Under the pieces are notes generated by a model. It was not told the DNA's origin. It did no database searches and was given only the letters and a program-made list of their open reading frames with translations. From Paraburkholderia panacisoli (lineage in GTDB: Bacteria; Pseudomonadota; Gammaproteobacteria; Burkholderiales; Burkholderiaceae), in NCBI RefSeq assembly GCF_008369935.1, contig NZ_VTUZ01000005.1, positions 62,001 to 126,000 on the forward strand: a DNA stretch of 64,000 nucleotides, given 5' to 3'. A program made the position numbers and the translations under genes. Below are positions 1-8,449 of this stretch, piece by piece; the first letter of the stretch is position 1; each line of letters opens with the position of its first letter.

Positions 1-711
1 GAGCCTGCGAACCATCATAGCTGCTGGCGTCTACCGGTCCAAGGCGGATTGCTCGCGGCGCTCGCCGGCTGCACCGGGCCGCTGTCGACGCTGGAGCCGT
101 CCGGACCCGCCGCGGCGTCGATCGCGGGGCTGTGGTGGGTGATGCTGGCAGGCTCGGCCGTGCTGTTCGCCCTGGTGCTCGTGCTGTTCGCGCTGGTGAT
201 GCGGCAACCGGGCTGGGGCTCGCGCGTGTCGCCCGCGCGCTGGATCGTGCTGGGCGGCCTCGTGCTGCCCGCCGTGATCCTGATCCCGCTGATCTGCTAT
301 GCGCTCCTTGCCGGCGAACGGCTGTTGCCGCTGCCGGGCCATGCACCCGCGCGCATCGACGCGGTCGCCCAACAATGGCGCTGGACCTTCCGCTATCCGG
401 ACCAGGGCGGCCTGCAAACGCAGGACGTGTTGCATCTGCCCGCGGGCACGCCGGTCGATATCGTCGTCACCAGCGAGGACGTCGTGCACTCGTTCTGGAT
501 TCCGCGTTTCGCCGGCAAGATCGACGCGGTCCCCGGACACGCCACCCGTCTGCGTGTGCAAGCCGATCAACCCGGCCGCTACGAAGGGCAATGCAACCAG
601 TTTTGCGGGCTGGGGCATGCAGAGATGCACTTCACGGTGATCGTCGATCGTCCGGAAGACTTTGCCGCCGCCGTCAAGCAGGCGGCCGCCAGCGCGGAGG
701 AGAAAAAATGA
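1..711 (+). CDS. ctaC: Cytochrome c oxidase subunit II (5' end outside window)
   Basis: Membrane-anchored electron-entry subunit of a heme-copper oxidase; it carries the CuA centre that takes electrons from cytochrome c. The frame is open from base 1 with no ATG or GTG before a TTG at 49, so the true start is probably upstream of the window. A lipobox-like stretch (LAALAGC) suggests a processed, lipidated N-terminus. Two membrane helices follow, then a periplasmic cupredoxin domain with QQWRW, HSFWIPRF and the CuA ligand set CNQFCGLGHAEM (Cys-x3-Cys-x3-His-x2-Met). There is no C-terminal cytochrome c domain, so this is not a caa3-type subunit. Its stop overlaps the next start (ATGA at 708-711), indicating coupled translation with subunit I/III. 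Confidence 0.93.
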   Translation, partial: EPANHHSCWRLPVQGGLLAALAGCTGPLSTLEPSGPAAASIAGLWWVMLAGSAVLFALVLVLFALVMRQPGWGSRVSPARWIVLGGLVLPAVILIPLICYALLAGERLLPLPGHAPARIDAVAQQWRWTFRYPDQGGLQTQDVLHLPAGTPVDIVVTSEDVVHSFWIPRFAGKIDAVPGHATRLRVQADQPGRYEGQCNQFCGLGHAEMHFTVIVDRPEDFAAAVKQAAASAEEKK

Positions 712-3245
712 GTGTGCCCGTCGAGCCGCCGTCACAGGGCACCAATGCGTTGCGGCTGCACCGTCAGCTCGCCGCGATCTGGACCACCGGACCGGGCGTG
801 CAACGGCTTGCCGCCGTGAACCATACGGTCCTCGGCATGCGCATGATGATCACGTCGTTCCTGTTCTTCGCGATCGCGGGCGTGCTGGGCATGCTCACGC
901 GCGTGCAGCTCGCGACGCCGCACGCAGCCTTCATGGACGCCGAGACCTACAACCAGGTCTTCACCATGCACGGCTCGATGATGCTGTTCCTGTTCGCGAT
1001 TCCGATGGTGGAGAGCTTCGCGGTCTACCTCACGCCGAAGATACTCGGCACGCGCGACTTCGCGTTTCCGCGGCTCACCGCGTACGGCTACTGGTGCTAC
1101 CTGCTGGGCGGCACGATCCTGACGGTCTCGCTGATCCTGCGCGCGGCGCCCGACGGCGGCTGGTTCATGTACACGCCGCTCAGCTCGAACGTCTACACGC
1201 CGGGCATCAACGCCGACGTGTGGCTGCTCGGCATCACCTTCGTCGAAATCTCGGCGCTGTCGCTGGCGATGGAGATCGTCGTGTCGATCCTGAAGATGCG
1301 CGCGCCCGGCATGTCGCTCGACCGCATGCCGATCTTCGCGTGGTACATCCTCGTCACCGCGATGATGATGATCGTGGCGTTTCCGCCGCTGATCCTCGGC
1401 TCGATCCTGCTCGAAGTCGAGCGCGCGTTCGGCCTGCCCTTCTTCGATCCGCGGCGCGGCGGCGATCCGCTGCTGTGGCAGCATCTGTTCTGGCTGTTCG
1501 GCCACCCGGATGTCTACATCATCTTCCTGCCGATGGCGGGCGTGCTGTCGACCATCATCCCGGTGTTCGCGCGACGGCCGCTGGTCGGCTACCGGGCCAT
1601 CGTCGTCGCGATCATCGCGCTGGCGTTCCTGAGCTTCGGCATCTGGGTGCACCACATGTTCACGGTGGGCATTCCGCATCTGGCGCTCGCGTTCTTTTCG
1701 GCGGGTTCGGCGATCGTCGCGGTGCCGACCGCGATCCAGTTCTTCGCGTGGCTCGCCACGCTGTCGCACGGCCGGCCGCGCTGGGACGTGCCGATGCTGT
1801 ACGTGTTCGGCTTCTTCTTCGTGTTCACGGCGGGCGGGCTGACCGGCGTGATGCTCGCGATGGTGCCGTTCGACTGGCAGGCGCACGACACCTATTTCGT
1901 CGTCGCGCACATGCACTATGTGGTGGCCGGTGCGCTCGCCTTTCCGATGCTCGCCGCGTTCTACTACTGGCTGCCGTTGCTGACCGGCCGCACCGCCGTG
2001 TACAAGCTGTCGCTGCCGGCCTTCTGGCTGGTCTTCATCGGCTTCAACATGACGTTCTTCATGATGCATCTGACCGGCCTGCTCGGCATGCCGCGGCGCA
2101 TCTTCACCTATCGCGGCGACGAGGGCTGGAACTGGCTCAATCTGCTGTCGTCGGTGGGCGGCTTCGTGATGACGATCGGCTTTGCGCTGGTGGCGATCGA
2201 CATCGTCGTGCAACTGCGCTACGGGCGGCGCGTGCGGCGCAACCCGTGGGATTCGACGACGCTCGAATGGGCGATGCCGATTCCGCCCGCGCCCTATGCG
2301 TTCGCGTCGATCCCGCGAATCGGTGACGAAACGGACGGCGTCGCGCCGGGTCAGCTCGCGGCGCGGCTCGCGCGCGGCGACGGCTATCTCGGCTTCACGC
2401 GCAACGGCTGGCAGGAGACGCTCGGCGTGCATATGACCTCGGGCGAGCCCGAGCAACTGATCGTGCTGCCGCGCTCGACCTATCTGCCGCTCGTCACCGC
2501 GCTCGTGACCTGCGCGGCGGTGCTGGCGATGCTGTTCAAGTTCTATCTGCTGTCGCTCGCGCTCGCGTTCGTGACCTTCGGCCTGTTCATCTACGCCGGC
2601 CAGAGCGCCGGTCATGCGCGCGACTACGGACCGCTGCCGGTGGGACGCGGCGTCAGCGTGCCGCCGCATACCGAAGTGGCCGGCGCGCCGGCGTGGCTCG
2701 CGCTGATCTGCACGCTGGTCGCGAACGGCACGCTGTTCACGTCGCTGGTGTTCGGCACGTTCTATCTGTGGATCGCCGCGCCGAACTGGCCGGCCGCCGT
2801 GACGCCCGCGCCGAGCCGCCTGCTCGCGCTCGTCACCGTGGTCGCGCTGGCGGCCGCGGTGGCGGCGGCGCGCGGCTCGCTGCGCGCCGCCGCCGCGGAC
2901 CGTCGCGCGGAGCGCTGGATCGGCGTCGCCGTGCTGGCGCTGGTCATCGCCATCGCCGCCGATGTCACGCTGATCGCCCGTGTCACGCCGCATCCGCGTG
3001 AGCACGCGCTCGGCGCGACAGCCGCGGCGCTGCTCACGTATGTCGGGATTCATGCCGGCATCGGGCTGCTGTTTCTGATCAGCAATGTGCTGCGCATCGG
3101 GGCCGGCTTCGTTTCGCCGCGACGGCTCACGGACCTGCGCCTGACGCGCTTATGGATCGACTACACGCTGGCGACGGGCATCATCGCGCTGGGCCTCGTG
3201 CTCGCGTTGCCCGCGCTGGTGGCGATGCTGGGAGCGAGACCATGA
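708..3245 (+). CDS. ctaD: Cytochrome c oxidase subunit I/III fusion
   Basis: Catalytic subunit of a heme-copper terminal oxidase (845 residues) fused to a subunit-III domain. Residues 1 to about 560 are the 12-helix subunit I. It has the heme a His in MHGSMM, CuB ligands H266 (GHPDVY) and H315/H316, the Tyr270 expected for the His-Tyr crosslink, and heme ligands H401 and H403. The last ~240 residues form the subunit-III-like helices. Two proton-channel positions are unusual. The D-channel terminal Glu of GHPEVY is Asp268, and the K-channel Lys of PTGIK is Gln344 (PTAIQ); spacing to the CuB histidines is identical to that in canonical oxidases. The D-channel entry Asp117 is present, but the Asn seven residues later is Thr124. 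The start overlaps the subunit II stop; the end overlaps the next ATG at 3242. Confidence 0.93.
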   Translation: MSVPVEPPSQGTNALRLHRQLAAIWTTGPGVQRLAAVNHTVLGMRMMITSFLFFAIAGVLGMLTRVQLATPHAAFMDAETYNQVFTMHGSMMLFLFAIPMVESFAVYLTPKILGTRDFAFPRLTAYGYWCYLLGGTILTVSLILRAAPDGGWFMYTPLSSNVYTPGINADVWLLGITFVEISALSLAMEIVVSILKMRAPGMSLDRMPIFAWYILVTAMMMIVAFPPLILGSILLEVERAFGLPFFDPRRGGDPLLWQHLFWLFGHPDVYIIFLPMAGVLSTIIPVFARRPLVGYRAIVVAIIALAFLSFGIWVHHMFTVGIPHLALAFFSAGSAIVAVPTAIQFFAWLATLSHGRPRWDVPMLYVFGFFFVFTAGGLTGVMLAMVPFDWQAHDTYFVVAHMHYVVAGALAFPMLAAFYYWLPLLTGRTAVYKLSLPAFWLVFIGFNMTFFMMHLTGLLGMPRRIFTYRGDEGWNWLNLLSSVGGFVMTIGFALVAIDIVVQLRYGRRVRRNPWDSTTLEWAMPIPPAPYAFASIPRIGDETDGVAPGQLAARLARGDGYLGFTRNGWQETLGVHMTSGEPEQLIVLPRSTYLPLVTALVTCAAVLAMLFKFYLLSLALAFVTFGLFIYAGQSAGHARDYGPLPVGRGVSVPPHTEVAGAPAWLALICTLVANGTLFTSLVFGTFYLWIAAPNWPAAVTPAPSRLLALVTVVALAAAVAAARGSLRAAAADRRAERWIGVAVLALVIAIAADVTLIARVTPHPREHALGATAAALLTYVGIHAGIGLLFLISNVLRIGAGFVSPRRLTDLRLTRLWIDYTLATGIIALGLVLALPALVAMLGARP

Positions 3246-3580
3246 ACGGACGCACCCTTCCCCCCCGGCGCTTATGGTGGCTCGCCGTGGGCTTTACGAT
3301 CTGGTGCGTGGCGCTGGTGATCCTGTATGCGTTGCACGCGATCGGCTGTGCGTTCGGCTGGCCCACCGGCCCGCTGCGCGTGAGCCTCGCGGTCGTGCTG
3401 CTCGTGCATCTGGTCGCGATCGGCTGGCTGTGGCGCTATCGTGCGGCCGCGATTCGCGACCCCGGTCCCGAGCGCATCAGCACGTTCATGCATACCGTCG
3501 TCATCTGGACCTTGATCGCGGCGCTGGTCGCGACTGTCATCACGTTCGGGCCCGCGCTTCTGCTGACCACGTGCATCTGA
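3242..3580 (+). CDS. Small membrane protein of the oxidase operon (subunit IV-like?)
   Basis: A 112-residue protein whose ATG overlaps the stop of the subunit I/III gene (ATGA), so it is very likely co-translated with the oxidase. It shows about three hydrophobic helices (approximate residues 12-32, 45-65, 85-108) joined by short polar loops. No cofactor-binding motif is visible. By position and size it may be a small structural or assembly subunit of the oxidase, but I do not recognise the family and the role is inferred from context only. Confidence 0.8.
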   Translation: MNGRTLPPRRLWWLAVGFTIWCVALVILYALHAIGCAFGWPTGPLRVSLAVVLLVHLVAIGWLWRYRAAAIRDPGPERISTFMHTVVIWTLIAALVATVITFGPALLLTTCI

Positions 3581-3664
3581 CGCGCGCCATTCCACGCGGC
3601 CGCGACGACGGCCAGCGCCACGGTCCGCTCAATCCGCTTCGCTGCTGAAACAGAGAGGGATTTC

Positions 3665-4990
3665 ATGCAGTATCGCGATCTCGTGCGCAAGGCCATCTGG
3701 TCTGCCATCTATCTGCTGTTCATTCTCGCGCCGCTGTTCGCGCTGCTCGCGGGCAACCTGCCGCCCGCGCGCAATTTCGGCACCGAGTTTTCAGTGGCGC
3801 TCGGCTATAGCGGCCTCGCGATGATGGGGCTGCAATTCGGCCTCACCGCGCGTTTTCGTCACGTGACCGAGCCGTGGGGCGAAGACGTCATCTACCACTT
3901 TCACCGGCGCATCTCGCTGATGGCGGTCGGCCTCGTTGTCGCGCATCCGCTGATTCTGATCGCGATCGGCTCGCCGTCGCTCGCGCTGCCCGATTCGGTG
4001 TGGGATATTCCGTGGGGGGCGCGCTTCGCGGTGCTGTCGATCGGCTCGCTGATCCTGCTGGTCGTCACGGCGTTGTGGCGCCAGCAGTTGAAAATCCGTT
4101 ACGAGCTGTGGCACTTGTCCCATATCGTGCTCGCGCTGGTGGCGATCGCGGCCGGCATGCTGCATATGGTCGGCTGGGGCTTTTATCTGATCGATCCGCT
4201 CAAGCGCACGCTGTGGATCGGCATGACGATCTTCTGGATCGGCTTGCTGTTCTATGTGCGCCTGTTCAAGCCGCTTTTCATGCTGAGGCGTCCTTATCGC
4301 GTGACCGAGGTGCGCACGGAACGCGGCGAGACGACCACCCTCGTGATGCAGCCCGAAGGCCACGCGGGCTTTCGCTTCAAGCCGGGCCAGTTCGGTTGGC
4401 TCACGTTATGGGCCAGCCCGTTCCGCATCACCGGGCACCCGTTTTCGTTTTCATCGAGCGCCGAGGCCGCTGACGGCCGCGTCGAGATGACGATACGCGA
4501 ACTCGGCGATTTCACCAGCGCGGTCAAAACGGTCGCGGCCGGGCAGCGGGTTTATCTCGACGGGCCGTATGGGGCGTTCACGATCGGCAATCCGACGGAC
4601 ATGCATGTGCTGATCGCGGGCGGCATCGGCATCACGCCGATGATGAGCATGATCCGCACGCTCGCCGATCGCGGCGACACGCGCCCGCTCGTGCTGCTGT
4701 ACGGCAGCAAGACGTGGGACTCGCTGACCTTCCGCGAGGAGTTGGAGACGCTGAAAGCGAGGGTCGATCTGAAAGTCGTGTATGTGCTCTCGCAGCCGCC
4801 TGAAGGCTGGACCGGCGAAAGCGGGCGCATCACCGCCGAGGTGTTCAGGCGTCATCTGCCGCCCGAGTACGCCGCGCACGAGTACTTCATCTGCGGACCC
4901 GACGTGATGATGGACGCGATCGAAACCGCGCTGGGCGAGATGAAGGTGCCGCTCGCCCGTTACCATTCCGAACGCTACAGCTTCGTCTAG
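3665..4990 (+). CDS. Ferric-reductase-like flavocytochrome oxidoreductase
   Basis: A 441-residue membrane oxidoreductase of the ferric reductase/NADPH oxidase superfamily. The N-terminal ~200 residues are a ferric-reductase transmembrane domain with paired histidines in two helices (YHFHRR, AHP, LWHLSHI, MLHMVGW) suited to two b-hemes. The C-terminal half holds an FAD-binding barrel (HPFSFSSS) and an NAD(P)H-binding domain (GGIGITPMMSM, CGPDVMM). It would move electrons from NAD(P)H through FAD and heme across the membrane; the acceptor is unknown. The start at 3665 follows an AGAGAGGGA ribosome-binding stretch, 84 bases after the oxidase cluster, so it may belong to the same transcript. Similar proteins are often filed as ferredoxin reductases or ferric reductases. 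Confidence 0.88.
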   Translation: MQYRDLVRKAIWSAIYLLFILAPLFALLAGNLPPARNFGTEFSVALGYSGLAMMGLQFGLTARFRHVTEPWGEDVIYHFHRRISLMAVGLVVAHPLILIAIGSPSLALPDSVWDIPWGARFAVLSIGSLILLVVTALWRQQLKIRYELWHLSHIVLALVAIAAGMLHMVGWGFYLIDPLKRTLWIGMTIFWIGLLFYVRLFKPLFMLRRPYRVTEVRTERGETTTLVMQPEGHAGFRFKPGQFGWLTLWASPFRITGHPFSFSSSAEAADGRVEMTIRELGDFTSAVKTVAAGQRVYLDGPYGAFTIGNPTDMHVLIAGGIGITPMMSMIRTLADRGDTRPLVLLYGSKTWDSLTFREELETLKARVDLKVVYVLSQPPEGWTGESGRITAEVFRRHLPPEYAAHEYFICGPDVMMDAIETALGEMKVPLARYHSERYSFV

Positions 4991-5000
4991 GAGAGTTGCG

Positions 5001-5102
5001 ATGCGTCGATTGTTCGCCAACCGCCTGGCTGTTGCGACGGGCGTGATCGTGGTGGTGTTGTCGCTGGTGTTCGCGGTCTTGCGGGTGAGTTCGCTGCATT
5101 AG
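5001..5102 (+). CDS. Predicted 33-residue single-helix membrane peptide
   Basis: A short reading frame 10 bases after the flavocytochrome stop, with a good ribosome-binding site (AGGAGAG, 5 bases before ATG). The translation begins MRRLFANRLAVATG and continues as one uninterrupted hydrophobic helix ending in VSSLH. The positively charged N-terminus followed by a single helix is typical of small oxidoreductase-associated membrane peptides. No family is recognised; the call rests on the Shine-Dalgarno site, spacing and composition. Confidence 0.55.
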   Translation: MRRLFANRLAVATGVIVVVLSLVFAVLRVSSLH

Positions 5103-5216
5103 CGGCCAGGCGGCGGGCAGCGCGCGCGGCGACCGGTTCGCCCTTCTCACTGAATGACGGCAGTAGGACCTGCCGCCATTCAACGCCCTTCGACACGCAG
5201 CGCGTTCGCACACACT

Positions 5217-6092
5217 TCAATCGTTCGCGACCCGCGCGATCTGCTTCTTCGCTTCGTCGATATCCCCCTGACGCGGCGACGCGGCGCCACTTGCCGACAG
5301 CATGTAAGGCACGTCCATCTTGTACATCACCTTCGAGCCGTTCCGGTAAGGCACGACATCGACGAACAGCGGAATCGTTTCGACGCCGATCGTCAGCTTG
5401 TACGCGCCGCTCTTTTCGATATCGTTGGTCTTCGGCTCATCGCCTCGCGCGAACGAGTACTTGCCGAGCTTTCTCATGAAGTTCGCGTACGTCGATTCAG
5501 AGTTGAACGCGACGTTGATTTCGCCTTCGACATGCGTCTGGCGGCGCACGATGATCCGGTCGGGATTGGAAAGCACGTCGTGCAGTTCGCTTTCGAGCGC
5601 AGGCGTGGGCGCAAGCGCGGAAAGCGGAATACCGATCGCATCGGTGCCGCGCGTCACGCTGACGTTCGGCTCGAGGCTGATGATGGCCGTATTGTTCCTG
5701 ACCTCGCCGACACGAACCGAAAAAGCGGCGTTCGACTGATACTTGGTGGTCTGATAGCCCAACTGGGACGGCGACATGTTATTGCCATGCGCGTAGGTCA
5801 CGACGACATGGTTGTCGGGCTTCTGCGTCACGTACGCGCCATGGAACACATAGAAATTGCCGTTCCAGGACTGCCGGAACGGATAGCGCGTGTCGCGCGC
5901 AATCGCTTCGGCGACCGCGCGATTCACATCGCTCTGGCTAACGGGGGAACCCGAGATGCTGTCTGCCGGAAAGCGCAGCGGCGTATTGAGCGTGCTGCTG
6001 ATCGTCGCCTGACTGGTCTGCGCGCAGCCACTCAGCAAAAGAGCCGCGGCGCATGCCGCGCCGCCAAGAAGAACCAACGAGTTTTTAACCAT
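5217..6092 (-). CDS. Conserved-type lipoprotein of unknown function
   Basis: A 291-residue predicted lipoprotein. Starting at the ATG at 6092 it has a short basic head (MVKNS), a hydrophobic core and a clear lipobox, LLLSGC, so it should be exported by Sec and lipid-anchored. A TTG six codons upstream is possible but less likely. The mature part is soluble, mixed alpha/beta in composition, with no catalytic motif I recognise. It is convergent with the oxidase/flavocytochrome operon and followed upstream by a spacer of about 265 bases. Function unknown. Confidence 0.78.
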   Translation of the reverse strand: MVKNSLVLLGGAACAAALLLSGCAQTSQATISSTLNTPLRFPADSISGSPVSQSDVNRAVAEAIARDTRYPFRQSWNGNFYVFHGAYVTQKPDNHVVVTYAHGNNMSPSQLGYQTTKYQSNAAFSVRVGEVRNNTAIISLEPNVSVTRGTDAIGIPLSALAPTPALESELHDVLSNPDRIIVRRQTHVEGEINVAFNSESTYANFMRKLGKYSFARGDEPKTNDIEKSGAYKLTIGVETIPLFVDVVPYRNGSKVMYKMDVPYMLSASGAASPRQGDIDEAKKQIARVAND

Positions 6093-6357
6093 GCTGATTT
6101 GAATTGCCAAGGTCGGTGTTTTTATAAGTTCTGACAGCCGGGAATTGCAGCTTTCCCGTTGCGTCCGAAACGGTCATCACGTGGGTTTTCCCGCAGCGGG
6201 AAGCCACGCCCCAAAGACCGCGTCAACTTCTATTCGGCAACTCGCCGGAAAAATTAAGGGTTTGCAGAATTATTTTTTGTTCGTGCTGCAAACCTGTATA
6301 GAGGCAAAGGTCGGCTGCTCGTCCGCGGGACTGGCAAAACCTGTTCGGGGCGTCGGC

Positions 6358-6689
6358 ATGAGGCGCGTCGCATCGGCGGGCGTGCGGCTCGAATCGTGGC
6401 TCGCGAGCCTGGTGCACCATGGCACATGGATTGCCGGCGGCACGATCGCGGTCGGCCTCGCGCTTGCGCTGGGCTCGGCGTTCGCGCCGAACCCGCGCCG
6501 CGAGCCCATGCGGCACCGTCCGGCATGTCGATCGTGACGGCAGGAATCGCGCTTTTCATCCTGCTGCCGGCAATGCGGCTTATATTGATGTTAGGAGTGT
6601 TCCTGCATCAACGCGATTACCGCTTCAGCGCGATCGCCGCGCTCGTGCTGGCGATCGTCGCGGCGGGACTGCTGGTCGGCGCGGCGTGA
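6358..6689 (+). pseudogene. DUF1634-like membrane protein, split by a frameshift
   Basis: Two adjoining frames together make one small membrane protein. Frame one runs 6358-6537, starting MRRVASAG, with a first helix around GGTIAVGLALALG. Its stop is at 6535. The C-terminal half is in another frame (from about 6525 to 6689). It contains the helix-loop-helix ILMLGVFLHQRDYRFSAIAA followed by ALVLAIVAAGLLVG, which matches the end of DUF1634 proteins (helix, short ER/QRD loop, helix). A minus-one type slip near 6510-6530 would join them. This is either a decayed gene, a sequencing error, or two overlapping ORFs, since an ATG at 6525 could start the second half. I cannot separate these from sequence alone. 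Confidence 0.6.
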
Positions 6690-6792
6690 TCCGCGCAGCC
6701 GCAGCGCGTGCGGGTATGATGCCTGGCGCGCGCCCTCATCGGAGCGGCATCTAACGTCGCTTCTCACGCATTATTCAGCCACGAGAACCATC

Positions 6793-7059
6793 ATGACTGC
6801 CCATCACGACGAAGTCCCCGCCACCAGCGCCACGCCGGGCGAGGTCAAGCGCAAGACGCTGTCCATCACCGTGCGCAATCTGCTGATGGTCACCGTTGGC
6901 GTGGTGGTGTTCGCGATCGTGGCGACCGTCGTGCTCTACAGCACGGTCATGTATGGCGACGAGATTCCGAATTTCGGCATCATCCTGATGCTGACCGTGC
7001 CGGTGATCGCGGGCGTGGCGTTCCGCGTCGGGCTGGACGCGTGGCTGGACCGCGAGTGA
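6793..7059 (+). CDS. Small two-helix membrane protein, unknown function
   Basis: An 88-residue protein with a hydrophilic N-terminal ~25 residues (MTAHHDEVPATS), two hydrophobic helices (roughly residues 30-52 and 60-78) and a short charged tail ending DAWLDRE. No motif is recognised. It lies about 100 bases downstream of the frameshifted DUF1634-like gene on the same strand and converges on the histidine kinase gene that ends at 7100. Confidence 0.65.
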   Translation: MTAHHDEVPATSATPGEVKRKTLSITVRNLLMVTVGVVVFAIVATVVLYSTVMYGDEIPNFGIILMLTVPVIAGVAFRVGLDAWLDRE

Positions 7060-7099
7060 GTGCCGCGCCAGCGGCAATGAGCCGGGCCCGCGCGGCCGG

Positions 7100-8449
7100 T
7101 TAGCCGGCCGCCACCGGCAACACCACCCATACTTCCAGCCCGCCGCCCTCGCGCGGATGAAACTGCAGGCTGCCGCCATGCAGCCGCGCGATCCGCTCGA
7201 CGATCGACAACCCCAGCCCCGTTCCGCCGCTATGCGCGCGTGCATTGCGGCCGCGCTGGAACGGCGCTTTCAGTTGCTCCAGTTCCTGCGCCGACAGACC
7301 CTTGCCGCGATCGCCGACCGCGACCGTCACCGTGCCGGCGGCGGCCCAGCTGCGCACGGCGAGACCGCTGCCGCCGTACACGATCGCGTTCTGCATCAGG
7401 TTCATCAGCAGCCGCATCATGCTGATCGGCCGGTATGGGAGCGCCGGCAGCGGCGCGAGCGACAACTCGAACTCGTGCCCGAGTCCCGCGAAGTCGCCCG
7501 CGAGCCGTTCGATCAGCGCATTCAGGTCGCCGGGCAGCGGCGCCTCGCGCTCGCCGCTGCCCGCGTAGTCCATGAACTGCTGCAAGATCGTCTCGATCTG
7601 GTCCAGATACGACTCGGCGGCAATCACGAAACTGCTGTCGCTGCCGTGCGGCATCGCCATCGCCATCGACAGGCGCAGCTTGGTGAGCGGCGTGCGGATG
7701 TCGTGCGAAATGCCCGCCAGCATCAACGCGCGTGTCGCGTCGGCTTCCTGCAACGCGTGCGTCATCTGATTGAAAGCGCTGCTCACCGCCGCGATTTCGG
7801 TGGGGCCGTCGGTGGGCAGCGGCGCGGGCGCTTCGCCGGCGCTTACGCGGCGCGCCGCCCGCGCCAACTCCTGAAGCGGCTCGTTCAGGTGAAGCTGGAT
7901 CGCATAGCCCGCCAATGCAGCCAGCGCGCCCAGACCGAGCGACAGAAAAATCGCCACTTCGAGTCCGTTGCCCTGCGCGTCCTCGGGAATCGGCAACGCG
8001 ATCCAGTACGGCGCTTGCGGTGCGTCGGCCGGCGCGTGCAGGCGAATCCACAGACGCTCCCCGCCTTCGGTTTGCCAGCGCGCCGGCATGTCGGCGGGCA
8101 GATGCGCGCGCAGACTGTCGAGAAACATGTCGCGCTGATAGTTGCGGTATGCGTGCGCGAGACTCGGCGGCGGCTTGTCGGTGGCCTCGGGCGGCAATTG
8201 CGCGCGTGCGTCGAGACGCGGGGTCAACGCGCTGCGCGCGCCCGGCGGCGTGGCGGCGAGCAGGTTGTCGAGCGTGGTTACATAGGTGGCGAACACGGCC
8301 GCAGCGCGATCGACGCGAGGCCGTTGCACGTAATGCAGCAACACGCCGAGCGAGCACACCTGGGTCAACATCACGAGCACGATCAGAAGCGCGATGTTGC
8401 GCGCGAGCAGCGTGCGCGGCAGCACCCTGCGCAGCAGCGGGCGCACCAT
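7100..8449 (-). CDS. EnvZ-like sensor histidine kinase
   Basis: A 449-residue inner-membrane kinase. An N-terminal helix (about 15-37) and a second near 160-185 flank a periplasmic sensor of about 120 residues; a HAMP segment follows. The H-box is MLAGISHDIRTPLTKLRL, the EnvZ-type variant. The N-box (LMNLMQNAIVYG), G1 (VGDRGKGL) and G2 (GGTGLGLSIV) are all intact. The ATG at 8449 overlaps the stop of the upstream regulator gene (ATGA), which decides the start over an upstream in-frame ATG. The pair sits directly downstream of a deleted RND efflux operon and may once have controlled it. Confidence 0.93.
   Translation of the reverse strand: MVRPLLRRVLPRTLLARNIALLIVLVMLTQVCSLGVLLHYVQRPRVDRAAAVFATYVTTLDNLLAATPPGARSALTPRLDARAQLPPEATDKPPPSLAHAYRNYQRDMFLDSLRAHLPADMPARWQTEGGERLWIRLHAPADAPQAPYWIALPIPEDAQGNGLEVAIFLSLGLGALAALAGYAIQLHLNEPLQELARAARRVSAGEAPAPLPTDGPTEIAAVSSAFNQMTHALQEADATRALMLAGISHDIRTPLTKLRLSMAMAMPHGSDSSFVIAAESYLDQIETILQQFMDYAGSGEREAPLPGDLNALIERLAGDFAGLGHEFELSLAPLPALPYRPISMMRLLMNLMQNAIVYGGSGLAVRSWAAAGTVTVAVGDRGKGLSAQELEQLKAPFQRGRNARAHSGGTGLGLSIVERIARLHGGSLQFHPREGGGLEVWVVLPVAAG

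Noticed and set aside
732..3053. A very long open frame antisense to the oxidase subunit I/III gene.
   Set aside because: Arg/His/Asp-rich shadow of a GC-rich coding strand; no ribosome-binding site or family similarity.
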